Both the position numbers and the translations under genes were made by a program. DNA of 64,000 nt. Origin: RZZS01 sp964491785 (GTDB lineage: Bacteria > Pseudomonadota > Alphaproteobacteria > Micavibrionales > Micavibrionaceae). This document shows positions 52,001 to 60,810 of the stretch, one piece after another (positions within the stretch are counted from its first letter, which is position 1; the number at the start of each line of letters is the position of its first letter). The notes below the pieces were generated by a model, which had not been told where the DNA came from, did no database searches, and saw only the letters and a program-made list of their open reading frames with translations. The stretch spans positions 62,001 through 126,000 of the forward strand of contig CAZBGS010000007.1 of the NCBI GenBank assembly GCA_964491785.1, in the 5' to 3' direction.

Positions 52001-54982
52001 TGCACTTTTACGCCGGGTGCAGCCGGGACATACCGGGCCATAGCAACCGTAACCGATACGAAAAACCGGGAGCACATAACCGAAATTACGCTATGGGTTT
52101 CGGGAAGCAGTTATGTGCAGTGGAACGATCAGGATAATTTGTTACTGCCAATAACTCCTGAAAAGAAGGGATACAAGGTCGGGGATACTGCCAGATTTCT
52201 TGTTAAAAACCCTTATCCGGGAGCGACCGCCCTTGTAACGATCGAGCGTTACGGGATTATCGAACACTTTACGAAGAAGCTGGAAGGCAGCGCTTCGATA
52301 CTGGAAATACCGGTAAAACCTGATTACCTGCCCGGTTTTTACCTGTCGGTAGTGGTGACTTCTCCAAGGGTGGATGCTCCTCCGGCCAGGGTCGGCGAAA
52401 TCGATATGAGCAAGCCGGCTTTCCGCATGGGTTATGTAAGGGTTCCGGTGCGCGATCCATACAAGGAAATCGAGGTTACTGTAAAAACCGGCGAAGAAGT
52501 TTACCGTCCACGCGACAAGGTCAAAGTCTCGTTGCAGGCATCCCCGCGCCATGCGCCGGAAAAAGCCGAGCCGATAGAACTGGCAGTGACCGTTCTTGAC
52601 GAAGCTGTATTTGATCTGATCGCGCAAGGCCGCAGCGCTTTCGATCCTTATGAAGGGTTTTATGATCTTGAACCGCTCGACATGCGTAATTACAGCCTGC
52701 TTTACCGGCTGATCGGTCGCCAGAAGTTCGAGAAGAAGGGAGCCAATCCGGGCGGCGACGGTGGCGGCACCTATATGCGTACAATCTTCAAATATGTCAG
52801 CTACTGGAATCCTGACGTGAAAACCGATGCAAGCGGCAAGGCTGAACTGGAATTCGAGGCTCCTGATAATCTTACCGGCTGGCGGGTTCTGGCCGTAGCA
52901 GTTACTCCAAGCGATCGCATGGGTCTTGGCGAAGGAAGCTTCAAGGTCAACCGGCCTACCGAACTACGCCCTGTCATGCCCAATCAGGTGCATGAAGGCG
53001 ATGAATTCGAGGCGGGTTTCAGTATCATGAACCGCACAGATCACCAGCGCACAATAGAAGTCGCACTCGAAGCGACGGGTAACGTTGCCGGAGACGAACT
53101 GATTTCAACACAGGAAACTGTAACGTTAGAGCCTTATCAAAGGCAAACCGTATACCTGCCTTTACAGGCCGATCTGCTGCCGCTGGATCGCAATAGCGAA
53201 AAAGGCTCGATCACCTTCAGCGCCACCGCCACCGATAAGGAAGACAGCGACGGGGTGGAGCATACACTGCCGATCCTGAAAAAGCGCGTGGTCGACGTTG
53301 CCGCCAACTACGGCACTACCACTGAATTGAGAGCACAGGAAAATATAGCTTTCCCGGAAGATATCTATACCGATACCGGCGGGGTCAGCGTTGTTCTTTC
53401 GCCTTCGGTGATAGCTAATCTCTCGGGGGCTTTTGAATATATCCGGGATTACCCGTATCCGTGCTGGGAGCAGATCCTGACCAAAGGGGTTATGGCGGCG
53501 CACTATCTTGAACTGAAAGACTGGCTGCCTGATACGCTGGAATGGGAGGGAGCAGAAAGCCTCGCTCAAAAGACTCTGGACCGGGCAGCAGTTTTTCAGG
53601 CTCCTAACGGCGGCATGGCTTATTTCATTGCCACAGACCAGCGCGTTTCTCCTTACCTTAGCGCCTATACCGCACTTGCCTTTGAATGGCTGAAAGAAGA
53701 CGGATATAAAGTGCCGGTCAATGTTGAAGACAAGCTTCATGCTTACCTGCAGAACTTTTTGCGGCAGGACATCGCCCCGGACTTCTATCAAGGCGGCATG
53801 GCCTCCACCGTTCGGGCCGTGGCGCTGGCGGCCTTGACCAAAGCAGGCAAGGCGGATAGTGCGGATGTTCTGCGCTACCGCCCCCATCTGGAACAGATGA
53901 GTCTGTTCGGCAAGGCGCATTTCCTCAAGGCAGCGATGCTGTTTGATGAAACCAAAGCCGCGGCTGACGAAGCGCTGGATATGATTTTTGCCTCAGGCTC
54001 GGAGTCAGGGGGTAAATTCATCTATAGCGAAGTTCTTGATGATGGTTACCTGCGCCTGCTGACCACGCCGCTGCGCGATAACTGCGCTGTGTTAAGCGCT
54101 TTTCTCGATTACGGAGACAACGAGAAAACAGGCGACAAGCCTTTCAAACTGGTGCGCACCATAACCCAGAGCCGGGGCAAACGCGATCACTGGGAAAACA
54201 CGCAGGAAAACATGTTCTGCATGAGCGCACTGGCCCAGTACGCCAAAGCTTATGAAAGCGTAAAGCCGGATATGAAAGTCAGTGCGGCGCTGGATAATGA
54301 ATCGTTCGGGCAGGCCTCTTTCAACGATGTCCGCGATGAAGCGATCACACTTGAAAAACCGATAAATGAAAACGACCCCGGACAAAAGCGTACGCTGACA
54401 ATCGAACGCAAAGGCGAGGGGCGTCTTTATTATGCGACACGACTGCGTTATGCGCTTGTCTCGCCGCCCGGAAACGTCAATGCCGGCTTCGATGTGGGGC
54501 GCGAGTACAGCGTCCGGCAAGATGGAAAGTGGAGGTTGCTGGGCGAAGGCGAGACCATAAAGCGCGGCGATAATATCCGGGTCGATCTGTACGTATCCCT
54601 GCCGACCGCCCGCAATTTCGTAGTTGTGAACGATCCGCTGCCCGGCGGGCTGGAGACGGTCAACCGCGATCTTGCCACCGCATCAAGTGTCGATAATGCG
54701 GATGCGCAGTATGACCGCGAGGGCGGCTCGATCTGGTTCAGATACAATGACTGGCGGGAATACAACGTGTCCTTCTGGAGCTTTTATCACCGCGAGTTAA
54801 GGCATGACAGCGCAAGGTTCTATGCCGACTGGCTCCCTGCCGGGAATTATCATCTCTCATATATGACCCAGGCGATAGCAGACGGTACCTTCGCCGCGCC
54901 TCCGGTCATGGCGGAGGAAATGTACGATCCGGATATCTACGGCAGAGGGGAGAGCGCGACTCTTGCGATCCAAAGCGATTAA
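49082..54982 (+). CDS. Alpha-2-macroglobulin-family envelope protein
   Basis: 1966 residues from ATG 49082, chosen since an AGAGGA site precedes it and a signal peptide (about 1-21, ending ALA) starts there. The protein has the large multi-domain layout of bacterial A2Ms (MG domains, TED-like region near 1450-1750, C-terminal receptor-like domain). The thioester motif is present as PCWEQ at Cys1461, so it should trap attacking proteases covalently in the periplasm. There is no lipobox, unlike the E. coli YfhM form. It overlaps pbpC by 20 bases. Confidence 0.9.
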   Translation: MQKRILASLLFFILFFPGSLALAEKPKELDILRITPSGDNVRPSRQIVIEFNRPVVPLGRMERTAEEVGISIEPALNCQWRWLNTSSLSCNLGHEESMNPATTYNLQVEPVIEAEDGGMIEAAKKHSFTTQRPDVSYTSFRTWRGPGSPVIRLIFNQPVAKSSVEQHLFMTVEESKLRHELNVYPDEFEQKLPDYMLLPSEKIWVRIEGEERQSDDRKTEIKGEEARRVWLVEPQEPLPLDARASLRIEPGLVSAEGPEEGKAQRDIVRFYTFPEFDFAGVRCFNYKGEETIVKPGEKQTEETLCNPMRPVSLAFTSPVLRSQVKNLAEFKPDLAGGRKDYNPWGEENRDWSQLDSPHREDRLYFVGLPAGLKAAQEYRLSLPGRKDNLIGKLKGLMKKNYLEDEFGRTLPHPVEMSFATAHRNPNFEMPYRDVVLEKGIDSEPPLYVNNLDSYSFRYRSVTGDSESDWQDFRREVNNIEDVQYAVPTGVREMLGGQTGALFGYLETDPFAIDKGAAEYPLFAQVTPWQVHLKLGHFSSLVWVTDLATGQPVEGAKVSLYKDSFTELSTPEGMNIAATALTDESGIAILPGTSTIDPDQRFLTRWRDSDTRYFLRVDKDGDMALLPLSNEFSLQTWNFSEDRTGTRNADLYGHMKSWGFTAQGVYRAGDTIQYKIYLRNQNDKTMIPPDDGYYKLEITDPTGKTVQEIKELKFSEFGAYSGEYAIPESAAVGWYDFRLGIGFGEKPKFTLHPMRVLVSDFTPAPFKVSLETGGDQFHPGDKMNIDMLASLHSGGAYGNASVRSTITLKKGYFTSDHPAVTGFTFGTSQEGRFTEQLFQKSATLSDKGEWSEEFVIPQQPIYYGSLEVESAVQDDRGKSVAAMKTAEYIGVDRFAGLKSTEWFYKTGEPVNLKTVVVDENGAPVVGSKINVKVEREEVTVAKVKGAGNAYLSDITREWVQAAECNLTSKAEPDTCTFTPGAAGTYRAIATVTDTKNREHITEITLWVSGSSYVQWNDQDNLLLPITPEKKGYKVGDTARFLVKNPYPGATALVTIERYGIIEHFTKKLEGSASILEIPVKPDYLPGFYLSVVVTSPRVDAPPARVGEIDMSKPAFRMGYVRVPVRDPYKEIEVTVKTGEEVYRPRDKVKVSLQASPRHAPEKAEPIELAVTVLDEAVFDLIAQGRSAFDPYEGFYDLEPLDMRNYSLLYRLIGRQKFEKKGANPGGDGGGTYMRTIFKYVSYWNPDVKTDASGKAELEFEAPDNLTGWRVLAVAVTPSDRMGLGEGSFKVNRPTELRPVMPNQVHEGDEFEAGFSIMNRTDHQRTIEVALEATGNVAGDELISTQETVTLEPYQRQTVYLPLQADLLPLDRNSEKGSITFSATATDKEDSDGVEHTLPILKKRVVDVAANYGTTTELRAQENIAFPEDIYTDTGGVSVVLSPSVIANLSGAFEYIRDYPYPCWEQILTKGVMAAHYLELKDWLPDTLEWEGAESLAQKTLDRAAVFQAPNGGMAYFIATDQRVSPYLSAYTALAFEWLKEDGYKVPVNVEDKLHAYLQNFLRQDIAPDFYQGGMASTVRAVALAALTKAGKADSADVLRYRPHLEQMSLFGKAHFLKAAMLFDETKAAADEALDMIFASGSESGGKFIYSEVLDDGYLRLLTTPLRDNCAVLSAFLDYGDNEKTGDKPFKLVRTITQSRGKRDHWENTQENMFCMSALAQYAKAYESVKPDMKVSAALDNESFGQASFNDVRDEAITLEKPINENDPGQKRTLTIERKGEGRLYYATRLRYALVSPPGNVNAGFDVGREYSVRQDGKWRLLGEGETIKRGDNIRVDLYVSLPTARNFVVVNDPLPGGLETVNRDLATASSVDNADAQYDREGGSIWFRYNDWREYNVSFWSFYHRELRHDSARFYADWLPAGNYHLSYMTQAIADGTFAAPPVMAEEMYDPDIYGRGESATLAIQSD

Positions 54983-57137
54983 AGCTTTTGCGATACTGGC
55001 GGGGCTGGGTGTCGTTGTTGCGGCAATGCTGGCCGCTGCTACGGCTGTATCCCTGCGACCGGTTGGTAATTCTTTTCATGATATAGCTTCAAACGTCCAG
55101 ACCGTGCGCATTACCGACCGTAACGGGTTGCCGCTGAACATCTCATATCAGAACGAGTGGAACGTCTATGACCATATCCCGCTTTACGAGGTGCCGAAGT
55201 TTCTGAAAGAGGCGATTATTCTTGCCGAGGATAAAAGATTTTACCGGCATGGCGGAATTGACTGGCTGGCAAGAGCGGCGGCGGTAAGGCAGAACCTTAC
55301 AAACTTGCGCGCCGTCAGAGGCGCAAGCACGATTTCCGAACAGGTTGTACGTATGCTTAACCCCCGGCCTCGTACAATCTGGTCACGCTGGCTGGAGGGT
55401 TTTGAAGCGGCATTGCTTGAACGTACGATCAGCAAGGCAGATATCCTTGAATTTTATATCAATCAGGTTCCTTACGCTTCCAACCGGCGGGGAATTATTC
55501 AGGCCGCCCGGTTTTATTTCAACCGCGACCTTTCCACCCTTAGCCATAAAGAAATGCTGGCACTGGCCGTACTGGTGCGCGCGCCATCTGGCTTTGACCT
55601 TTACCAGCATCCCGGAAAACTCGAAGGCCCGCTGATGCGGCTGGCGGATTCTATGAGGGAAGAAGGCTATCTGGAAGCGCAGGAAGATGAATACATCAAG
55701 GCAGAAGAACTTAAACCGGAGCCTGCCACTTTACCGGTGGAAGCGCGGCACTTTGCCCGTCACATAAGGCTTAATTCCGGCGGGGCGGATATTTACCGCA
55801 CCACTCTTGATGCCTCGTTGCAGATCCGGGTTCAGGAAATAACCGATAACCGGCTAAAAAGTCTTGCGAATAAGAACGTAAATAATGCCGCGGCCATTGT
55901 GGCCGATCACGTAACCGGGGAAATTCTGGCATGGGTGGTTGGCGGCGCCGGTAACGAAAAGACCCCTGCCGTGGAAGTCGATACGGTCACGACTCCCCGC
56001 CAGCCCGGTTCCTCGCTGAAACCATTCCTGTACGCGCAGGCTCTGGAAAAAGGCTGGAGCGCTGCCACAATAATCAACGACTCGCCGCTGGCCGAAGCTA
56101 TCGGTTCCGGACTTCATAACTTCCGCAATTACAGCAATGTTTATTACGGTCCCGTGACCTTGCGCGAGGCGCTCGGAAATTCGCTGAATATCCCGGCGCT
56201 GAAAACAATCCACTTTGTCGGAGCCGGAGATTACCTCACCAAGCTTCACAGGCTAGGCTTTGAGAGTCTGACCCGCAATTCGGAAATCTACGACAAAGGC
56301 CTTGCTCTCGGGAACGGGGAAGTAACCCTGCTGGAAATGACGCAGGCTTTTGCTGCGCTGGCCAATAAAGGCGTTTACCGGCCTTTGCGCGTTTTGCAGC
56401 AACAAGGGCAAGATTTGATCCCGCGCCGAATTTATTCCGAAGAGACCGCTTCGCTGATCGGCAATATACTTTCAGACCCGTGGGCGCGGCGGCTGGAATT
56501 CGGCTCTAGCAGCATTCTCAATCTGCCTTTACAAAGCGCGGTAAAAACCGGTACCTCCACCGATTACCGAGATGCCTGGACAATTGGTTATAGTGACCGC
56601 TATGTCGTCGGGATATGGATGGGCAATCTCGATAATTCGCCGATGAATGAGGTGACCGGCTCTGCCGGACCGGCTCTGGCACTGCGCAGTATCTTCGCCT
56701 TGCTCAATGAAAACAGGGAAACTTTGCCGCTATGGTTAAGCCCCAAGCTGACCCTGAAAGAAGTATGCGTACGGCCTTCGGAAGAAGGCAGCCAGTGTGT
56801 CAGCCGCAGCGAATGGTTCATTCCGGGAACAGAGCCGGGAGACAACGCAGAAACGGTTAAAGCCAGCTCCGGTGTTGAACTGGTAAGACCAACCGACGGA
56901 CTGCAAATCGCGTATGACCCGCGCATTCCGCCAGAGCACCAGAAATTCCGCTTTGAATTAAAAGGTCTGCCCCCTGAAGCAAAAGCAAGCTGGGTGCTAA
57001 ATGGCAGGAAACTGGCTGAAAGTACGCAAAACTATTACCTCTGGCCACTGGAAAAAGGTGAGCATGTTCTTGCAGTTTCCCTGAATGTGGACGGTTATCA
57101 TACAGAAATTACTCCTGTTCATTTCCAAGTTAAATGA
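54963..57137 (+). CDS. pbpC: Penicillin-binding protein 1C
   Basis: 724 residues from TTG 54963: one N-terminal membrane anchor (about 7-29), a glycosyltransferase GT51 domain (ILAEDKRFYRHGGID, RGASTISEQVVRM), then a transpeptidase domain with the SxxK motif in QPGSSLKPFLY near 350 and KTGTSTDYRDAW near 525, and a C-terminal BiPBP-type domain. A2M and pbpC form a common gene pair: A2M shields the cell when peptidoglycan is being repaired. The pair lies inside the element. Confidence 0.9.
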   Translation: MRSKAIKAFAILAGLGVVVAAMLAAATAVSLRPVGNSFHDIASNVQTVRITDRNGLPLNISYQNEWNVYDHIPLYEVPKFLKEAIILAEDKRFYRHGGIDWLARAAAVRQNLTNLRAVRGASTISEQVVRMLNPRPRTIWSRWLEGFEAALLERTISKADILEFYINQVPYASNRRGIIQAARFYFNRDLSTLSHKEMLALAVLVRAPSGFDLYQHPGKLEGPLMRLADSMREEGYLEAQEDEYIKAEELKPEPATLPVEARHFARHIRLNSGGADIYRTTLDASLQIRVQEITDNRLKSLANKNVNNAAAIVADHVTGEILAWVVGGAGNEKTPAVEVDTVTTPRQPGSSLKPFLYAQALEKGWSAATIINDSPLAEAIGSGLHNFRNYSNVYYGPVTLREALGNSLNIPALKTIHFVGAGDYLTKLHRLGFESLTRNSEIYDKGLALGNGEVTLLEMTQAFAALANKGVYRPLRVLQQQGQDLIPRRIYSEETASLIGNILSDPWARRLEFGSSSILNLPLQSAVKTGTSTDYRDAWTIGYSDRYVVGIWMGNLDNSPMNEVTGSAGPALALRSIFALLNENRETLPLWLSPKLTLKEVCVRPSEEGSQCVSRSEWFIPGTEPGDNAETVKASSGVELVRPTDGLQIAYDPRIPPEHQKFRFELKGLPPEAKASWVLNGRKLAESTQNYYLWPLEKGEHVLAVSLNVDGYHTEITPVHFQVK

Positions 57138-57153
57138 AGTCATCAGACGAAAA

Positions 57154-57173
57154 GTTACCCCCTCGTTACCCCG
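57154..57173 (+). repeat. Arm-like repeat between pbpC and the integrase
   Basis: GTTACCCCCTCGTTACCCCG, a variant of the end repeats, followed by AACCGTGGGTCAG as at the left end. This copy suggests an internal or older attachment region. The gap 57138-57348 holds no gene. Confidence 0.5.
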
Positions 57174-57348
57174 ACCGGACAAAAAACCGTGGGTCAGGTA
57201 ATTCCTGTCCGTTCTTGCGCATGCCTGCACTGTCCTGAAAAGTATAGTAATTACAGATAGTTGTTGATCGTCTGCGCAATTCGGAGATAAGCTTTAATTA
57301 TAAACAACAATTTAAATTTGTTACCCAGACCAGAGGTTTCAAGAACCC

Positions 57349-58575
57349 ATGGCCGTAAAGCGACTGACAGAGACAGGTATAACAAAGATTCGCCCGCCGG
57401 AAAGCGGGAGGCTGGATATTGCCGACTCGGTAAGCTCCGGCCTCGTTTTGCGGGTGACTGCCAAGGGCGTGAAGTCGTGGTGTTTCGTCTATCGCTTCGC
57501 CGGAAAACAAAGACGCATGACGCTGGGCCGCTACCCGGAGATTGACCTTCTCATGGCGCGAAGGCTGGTCAGGGAAGGCCATGAAGCCCTAGCCGGTGGT
57601 ATGGACCCTTATACCCTGCGTGAAGAAAAGATCATGGCCCAGCTTGAAAGTGGCGAAACCGGGCTGACCGTCGAGGACATTTACAAGGATTTCTTTGAAA
57701 AGCACGCCAGCAAGAACCGCCGCTGGAAAGAAACCAAATATGTGTTTACCTCTTATATTATCCCGGCGATTGGCGACCGACCGGCGCATACTATCAAGCG
57801 CCGGGACGTTCTCGACCTGCTGGAAGAACGCAAGAACTCAAAGGGGCCAAGCTCAGCCAACAAGACGCTGGTGGGCTTGCGGAAGATGTACAACTGGGCG
57901 ATCGACCATGATCTGCTTGAGAACAATCCCTGCGCCAACGTCAAAAAACCAGTGCCGATTCAGGAACGCGAGCGGGTGCTCAGCAGGCAGGAAATAAGGG
58001 AATTCTGGCATGCCTGCAATGAGCTTGGCTATCCGTACGGGCCGCTCTGCCAGCTTCTTTTGCTCACCGGCCAGCGGCGGGGCGAAATAGCGAAGCTGAA
58101 GAAAAATTTCATCGACTTTGAAGACAAAAAACTCCGCATACCCGCTGAGAATGTTAAAGCCAAAAGAGGACAGGACGTTCCGCTCTCTGATTTTGCCATC
58201 AGTTTATTGAAGTCCCTGCCGCAGTTTGACGGGCCGTACGTATTCACAACCTGCTTTGGCAAGAAGCCTGTGGACTGCTTCGGCAAAGCCAAAAACAAAT
58301 TCGCAGGGCATTTTGATGCCCCGGACTGGCGGTATCACGATTTAAGGCGTACGTGCGCAACCGGCATGGCCGAGCTGGGTGTACCTCTGCATACGATCAG
58401 CCGGGTCCTGAATCATGCCGAAGGCGGCGTGACCCGCATCTACGCCCGGTATTCCTACATCAACGAGAAGCGCGACGCCCTCGATTTATGGGCAAGGCAT
58501 GTCTGGAATATAGTTCACGACGGCGAAGATGATGGTAAAGTGGTGCCTATAAAGAGGCATCATGGGCGAATTTGA
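57349..58575 (+). CDS. Tyrosine recombinase/integrase
   Basis: 408 residues of the P4-type phage integrase family with an N-terminal DUF4102-like arm-binding domain (TETGITKIRPPESG...), a SAM-like core-binding domain (about 105-200), and the catalytic domain: Arg243 in TGQRRGEI, HDLRR with His330/Arg333, His356 in LNHAEGG and Tyr365 in IYARYSY. Full length and intact. It would excise and insert the island at the GGTTTTGGAG core. Its end overlaps the next ORF by 14 bases. Confidence 0.93.
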   Translation: MAVKRLTETGITKIRPPESGRLDIADSVSSGLVLRVTAKGVKSWCFVYRFAGKQRRMTLGRYPEIDLLMARRLVREGHEALAGGMDPYTLREEKIMAQLESGETGLTVEDIYKDFFEKHASKNRRWKETKYVFTSYIIPAIGDRPAHTIKRRDVLDLLEERKNSKGPSSANKTLVGLRKMYNWAIDHDLLENNPCANVKKPVPIQERERVLSRQEIREFWHACNELGYPYGPLCQLLLLTGQRRGEIAKLKKNFIDFEDKKLRIPAENVKAKRGQDVPLSDFAISLLKSLPQFDGPYVFTTCFGKKPVDCFGKAKNKFAGHFDAPDWRYHDLRRTCATGMAELGVPLHTISRVLNHAEGGVTRIYARYSYINEKRDALDLWARHVWNIVHDGEDDGKVVPIKRHHGRI

Positions 58576-58954
58576 TAAACGAATTTTAGAGATCGCGGAC
58601 CAGTACAGGCTGAGACAGCTCCAGACTGATATGGATTTCATGATAATTTCTGACCTGCTCGACGGTGTTACATCAGATAGTTTTGATTTTGGCGAGGAAC
58701 CTGCGCGCATGGCAGAAGCCATTATTCAGGAATATAACAGCGACAAAGTTGTGGTTATAAGCGAGAAGAACGGCAAAAAAGCTCTTATCAGCAGTGTTAA
58801 TGACAGAGCCGCCATCGAGGACATGCTAAAAAGGATATTCATTTTTCTTCATTGTTCTTTTGAGCATATGAAAGAAGGCAATGAGCTGGAAGATATAGCT
58901 GTAAAGCTTGAAGAGTGCGCGAGGCGATTAAAGGAATATCTGATGAGTTCCTGA
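58562..58954 (+). CDS. Small unrecognised protein after the integrase
   Basis: 130 residues from ATG 58562, overlapping the integrase by 14 bases and the HsdR remnant by 40. Acidic and helical, with many Lys/Glu/Asp; the middle part has an EYNSDKVVVISEKNGKKALISS segment. No recognisable domain. Confidence 0.5.
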   Translation: MGEFDKRILEIADQYRLRQLQTDMDFMIISDLLDGVTSDSFDFGEEPARMAEAIIQEYNSDKVVVISEKNGKKALISSVNDRAAIEDMLKRIFIFLHCSFEHMKEGNELEDIAVKLEECARRLKEYLMSS

Positions 58955-59478
58955 ACGATGTACGCCTGATGCCGCACAGGAATCTTGCTGTTGAGCTTCT
59001 GGAACGCCTCCTCAAAGACGAAATCAAATCCCGCTTCAAAAACAATGTCGTTCAGAACAAGAAATTTTCCGACCTTCTGGTTAACTCGCTTACCAAATAC
59101 CGCAACCGGGCGATTGAAACCGCGCAGGTGAAAGAAGAACTGATCGCAATGGCCAAGGACTACCGGGCGGCTGCCGAGCGTGGGGATGATCTTGGATTGA
59201 GTCCGGAGGAAATCGCCTTTTATGACGCGCTGGAGACTAACGAGGCCTCTGTCCGGGAGCTTGGCGATAAAATCCTGCGCCAGATTGCGGTGGAACTAAC
59301 AGACCAGCTTCGCAAGAATGTCTCCGTAGATTGGTCAAGACGTGAAACCGTCCGGGCAAAGTTGCGCCTTCTGGTTAAACGAATCTTGCGTAAATACAAA
59401 TACCCGCCCGATCTGGAGCAAAGAGCAATAGACCTTGTCCTGCAACAGGCGGAAGTTCTGTCGGAAGAGTGGGCTTAG
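58915..59478 (+). pseudogene. hsdR: C-terminal remnant of a type I restriction enzyme R subunit (HsdR)
   Basis: About 187 residues from a GTG at 58915. The family-like part begins SDEFLNDVRLMPHRNLAVELLERLLKDEIKSR and runs to the natural C-terminus (RAKLRLLVKRILRKYKYPPDLEQRAIDLVLQQAEVLSEEWA). This matches the helical tail domain of HsdR (DUF3387-like); the helicase and nuclease domains are absent. No hsdM or hsdS is nearby. It is a truncated relic, although the fragment could still be expressed. Confidence 0.8.
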
Positions 59479-59542
59479 AATAAAAACCTTGCCTTTCGTG
59501 AAAGGAAAAAGTAACTATTTAGGCCTTATTGAACGCGCCATT

Positions 59543-59618
59543 AGGGGTATAGCTCAGCTGGTAGAGCGGTGGTCTCCAAAACCACAGGTCGCGGGTTCGA
59601 ATCCTGCTGCCCCTGCCA
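59543..59618 (+). tRNA. tRNA-Trp (CCA anticodon), intact copy inside the island
   Basis: 76 bases including encoded CCA: acceptor AGGGGTA/TGCCCCT, D-arm GCTC-AGCTGGTA-GAGC, anticodon stem GTGGT/ACCAC with loop CTCCAAA (anticodon CCA), T-arm GCGGG-TTCGAAT-CCTGC, discriminator G. It is identical to the split gene when the two halves are joined. It is on the plus strand, opposite to the split gene, so it is not produced by the integration itself. Confidence 0.95.
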
Positions 59619-59678
59619 TTTTTGATTACATATCTTTTTATATATATTGAAAAAATTACCTTATTGTGAAGGATACTA

Positions 59679-60581
59679 ATGTTAGTAGATGAAATAATTG
59701 ATTTGCTTAGCAATGAAAATTGCAGCCTGACAGAAGCTCTTTTAAAAACCCAAGTTCTTTTACACCGGCTCGGCAAGAAAGAGTTGGCAGAATGGGTAAA
59801 ATATGAACTCAACGGGTATCCCGATGGAGCTAATATACCTGATTACAGGAAGCTCCCTGCTAGCGTTATGGGTAATGCCTGTAATATGGCTTATAGAATT
59901 ACTGCCCATCCTTTGCCTGTAGGACATCTTAACGAAAACACCAGAGAAAATTTACAAACAATTATTCTCGCAAAGCCCCTTTCTGTAATTGAGGACATGG
60001 CGTCAAAGGAAGAGGGGTCTGTCTCTATTTCTATCCCCCTTGAATATAATCCTGTCTTCAATGAGGTTTTAGGAAATGGTTTTATGGTTGAAGCAGCATG
60101 GAGGGAAACGCCTATACATGATGTTAAGGGCATTATGACGCAAATAAGATCACGGCTATTGGATTTTATTCTTGAATTGAAAGATACCGCCGGAGATACA
60201 AAAGATGAAGACAAGGCAAAGGAAAAACTGAAAGCTGCGGACACGACGAGCATGTTCAATAATGCCATTTTTGGCCCAAATACCACGATAGTTGTTGGAA
60301 ATAATAACCAGCAATCGGTTATGAATATTCAGAAAGGTGACATACAAAGCTTGGTTAATGGGCTATCGGATTTAGGTATACCCCCTGAAGAAATAGAAAA
60401 CTTAAAAAAAGCTATTTTAACAGACGAAAAAGAACTAGGTTCGGCCTCTTTTGAAGGAGAAACAGGTAAATGGTATGCAAATTTGCTCAGGCGTGCTGGA
60501 AAAGGTGTATTAGGTGTTGGTGTTGATATAGTCTCTACGACTGTGGCAAAAGCTTTGGCAATATATTTGGGTTGTCAATAG
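59679..60581 (+). CDS. AbiTii-type abortive infection protein
   Basis: 300 residues. The N-terminal half (about 1-190) has the AbiTii pattern MLVDEIIDLLSNENCSLTEALLKTQVLLHRLGKKELAEWVKYELNGYPDG. A linker rich in Asn and Gly follows (GPNTTIVVGNNNQQSV), and the C-terminus ends with a hydrophobic helix (GVLGVGVDIVSTTVAKALAIYLG), which may enter a membrane. This suggests a sensor half with an effector half, as in phage-exclusion proteins. AT-rich like the element's right end. Confidence 0.7.
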   Translation: MLVDEIIDLLSNENCSLTEALLKTQVLLHRLGKKELAEWVKYELNGYPDGANIPDYRKLPASVMGNACNMAYRITAHPLPVGHLNENTRENLQTIILAKPLSVIEDMASKEEGSVSISIPLEYNPVFNEVLGNGFMVEAAWRETPIHDVKGIMTQIRSRLLDFILELKDTAGDTKDEDKAKEKLKAADTTSMFNNAIFGPNTTIVVGNNNQQSVMNIQKGDIQSLVNGLSDLGIPPEEIENLKKAILTDEKELGSASFEGETGKWYANLLRRAGKGVLGVGVDIVSTTVAKALAIYLGCQ

Positions 60582-60810
60582 TACCCAGCAGTACCCCACA
60601 GGACTCCCCTCTTTTTCGCCGCTATCAAAATTCACCCCCAAAATCAGCCATTTTTACCCTAAAATAACCCTCTCGTTACCCCGGCGTTACCCCGAGCCGA
60701 AAATGGCCGCATTAGAACACGCGGTTTTTTAAACCGTGTATCGCTGAAGATTGTTGATGGATAAGGGTTTGCGGGAATGGGGCTTGAAAGGCTAAGGACT
60801 TGTGACCCTC
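60582..60810. other. Right end of the island, no gene
   Basis: Contains the arm repeat and a hairpin (ACACGCGGTT with AACCGTGT near 60717-60742). No ORF of interest. Confidence 0.5.
60675..60694 (+). repeat. Arm-type repeat, right end
   Basis: GTTACCCCGGCGTTACCCCG, identical to the copy at 48910-48929 and in the same orientation. Confidence 0.65.
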
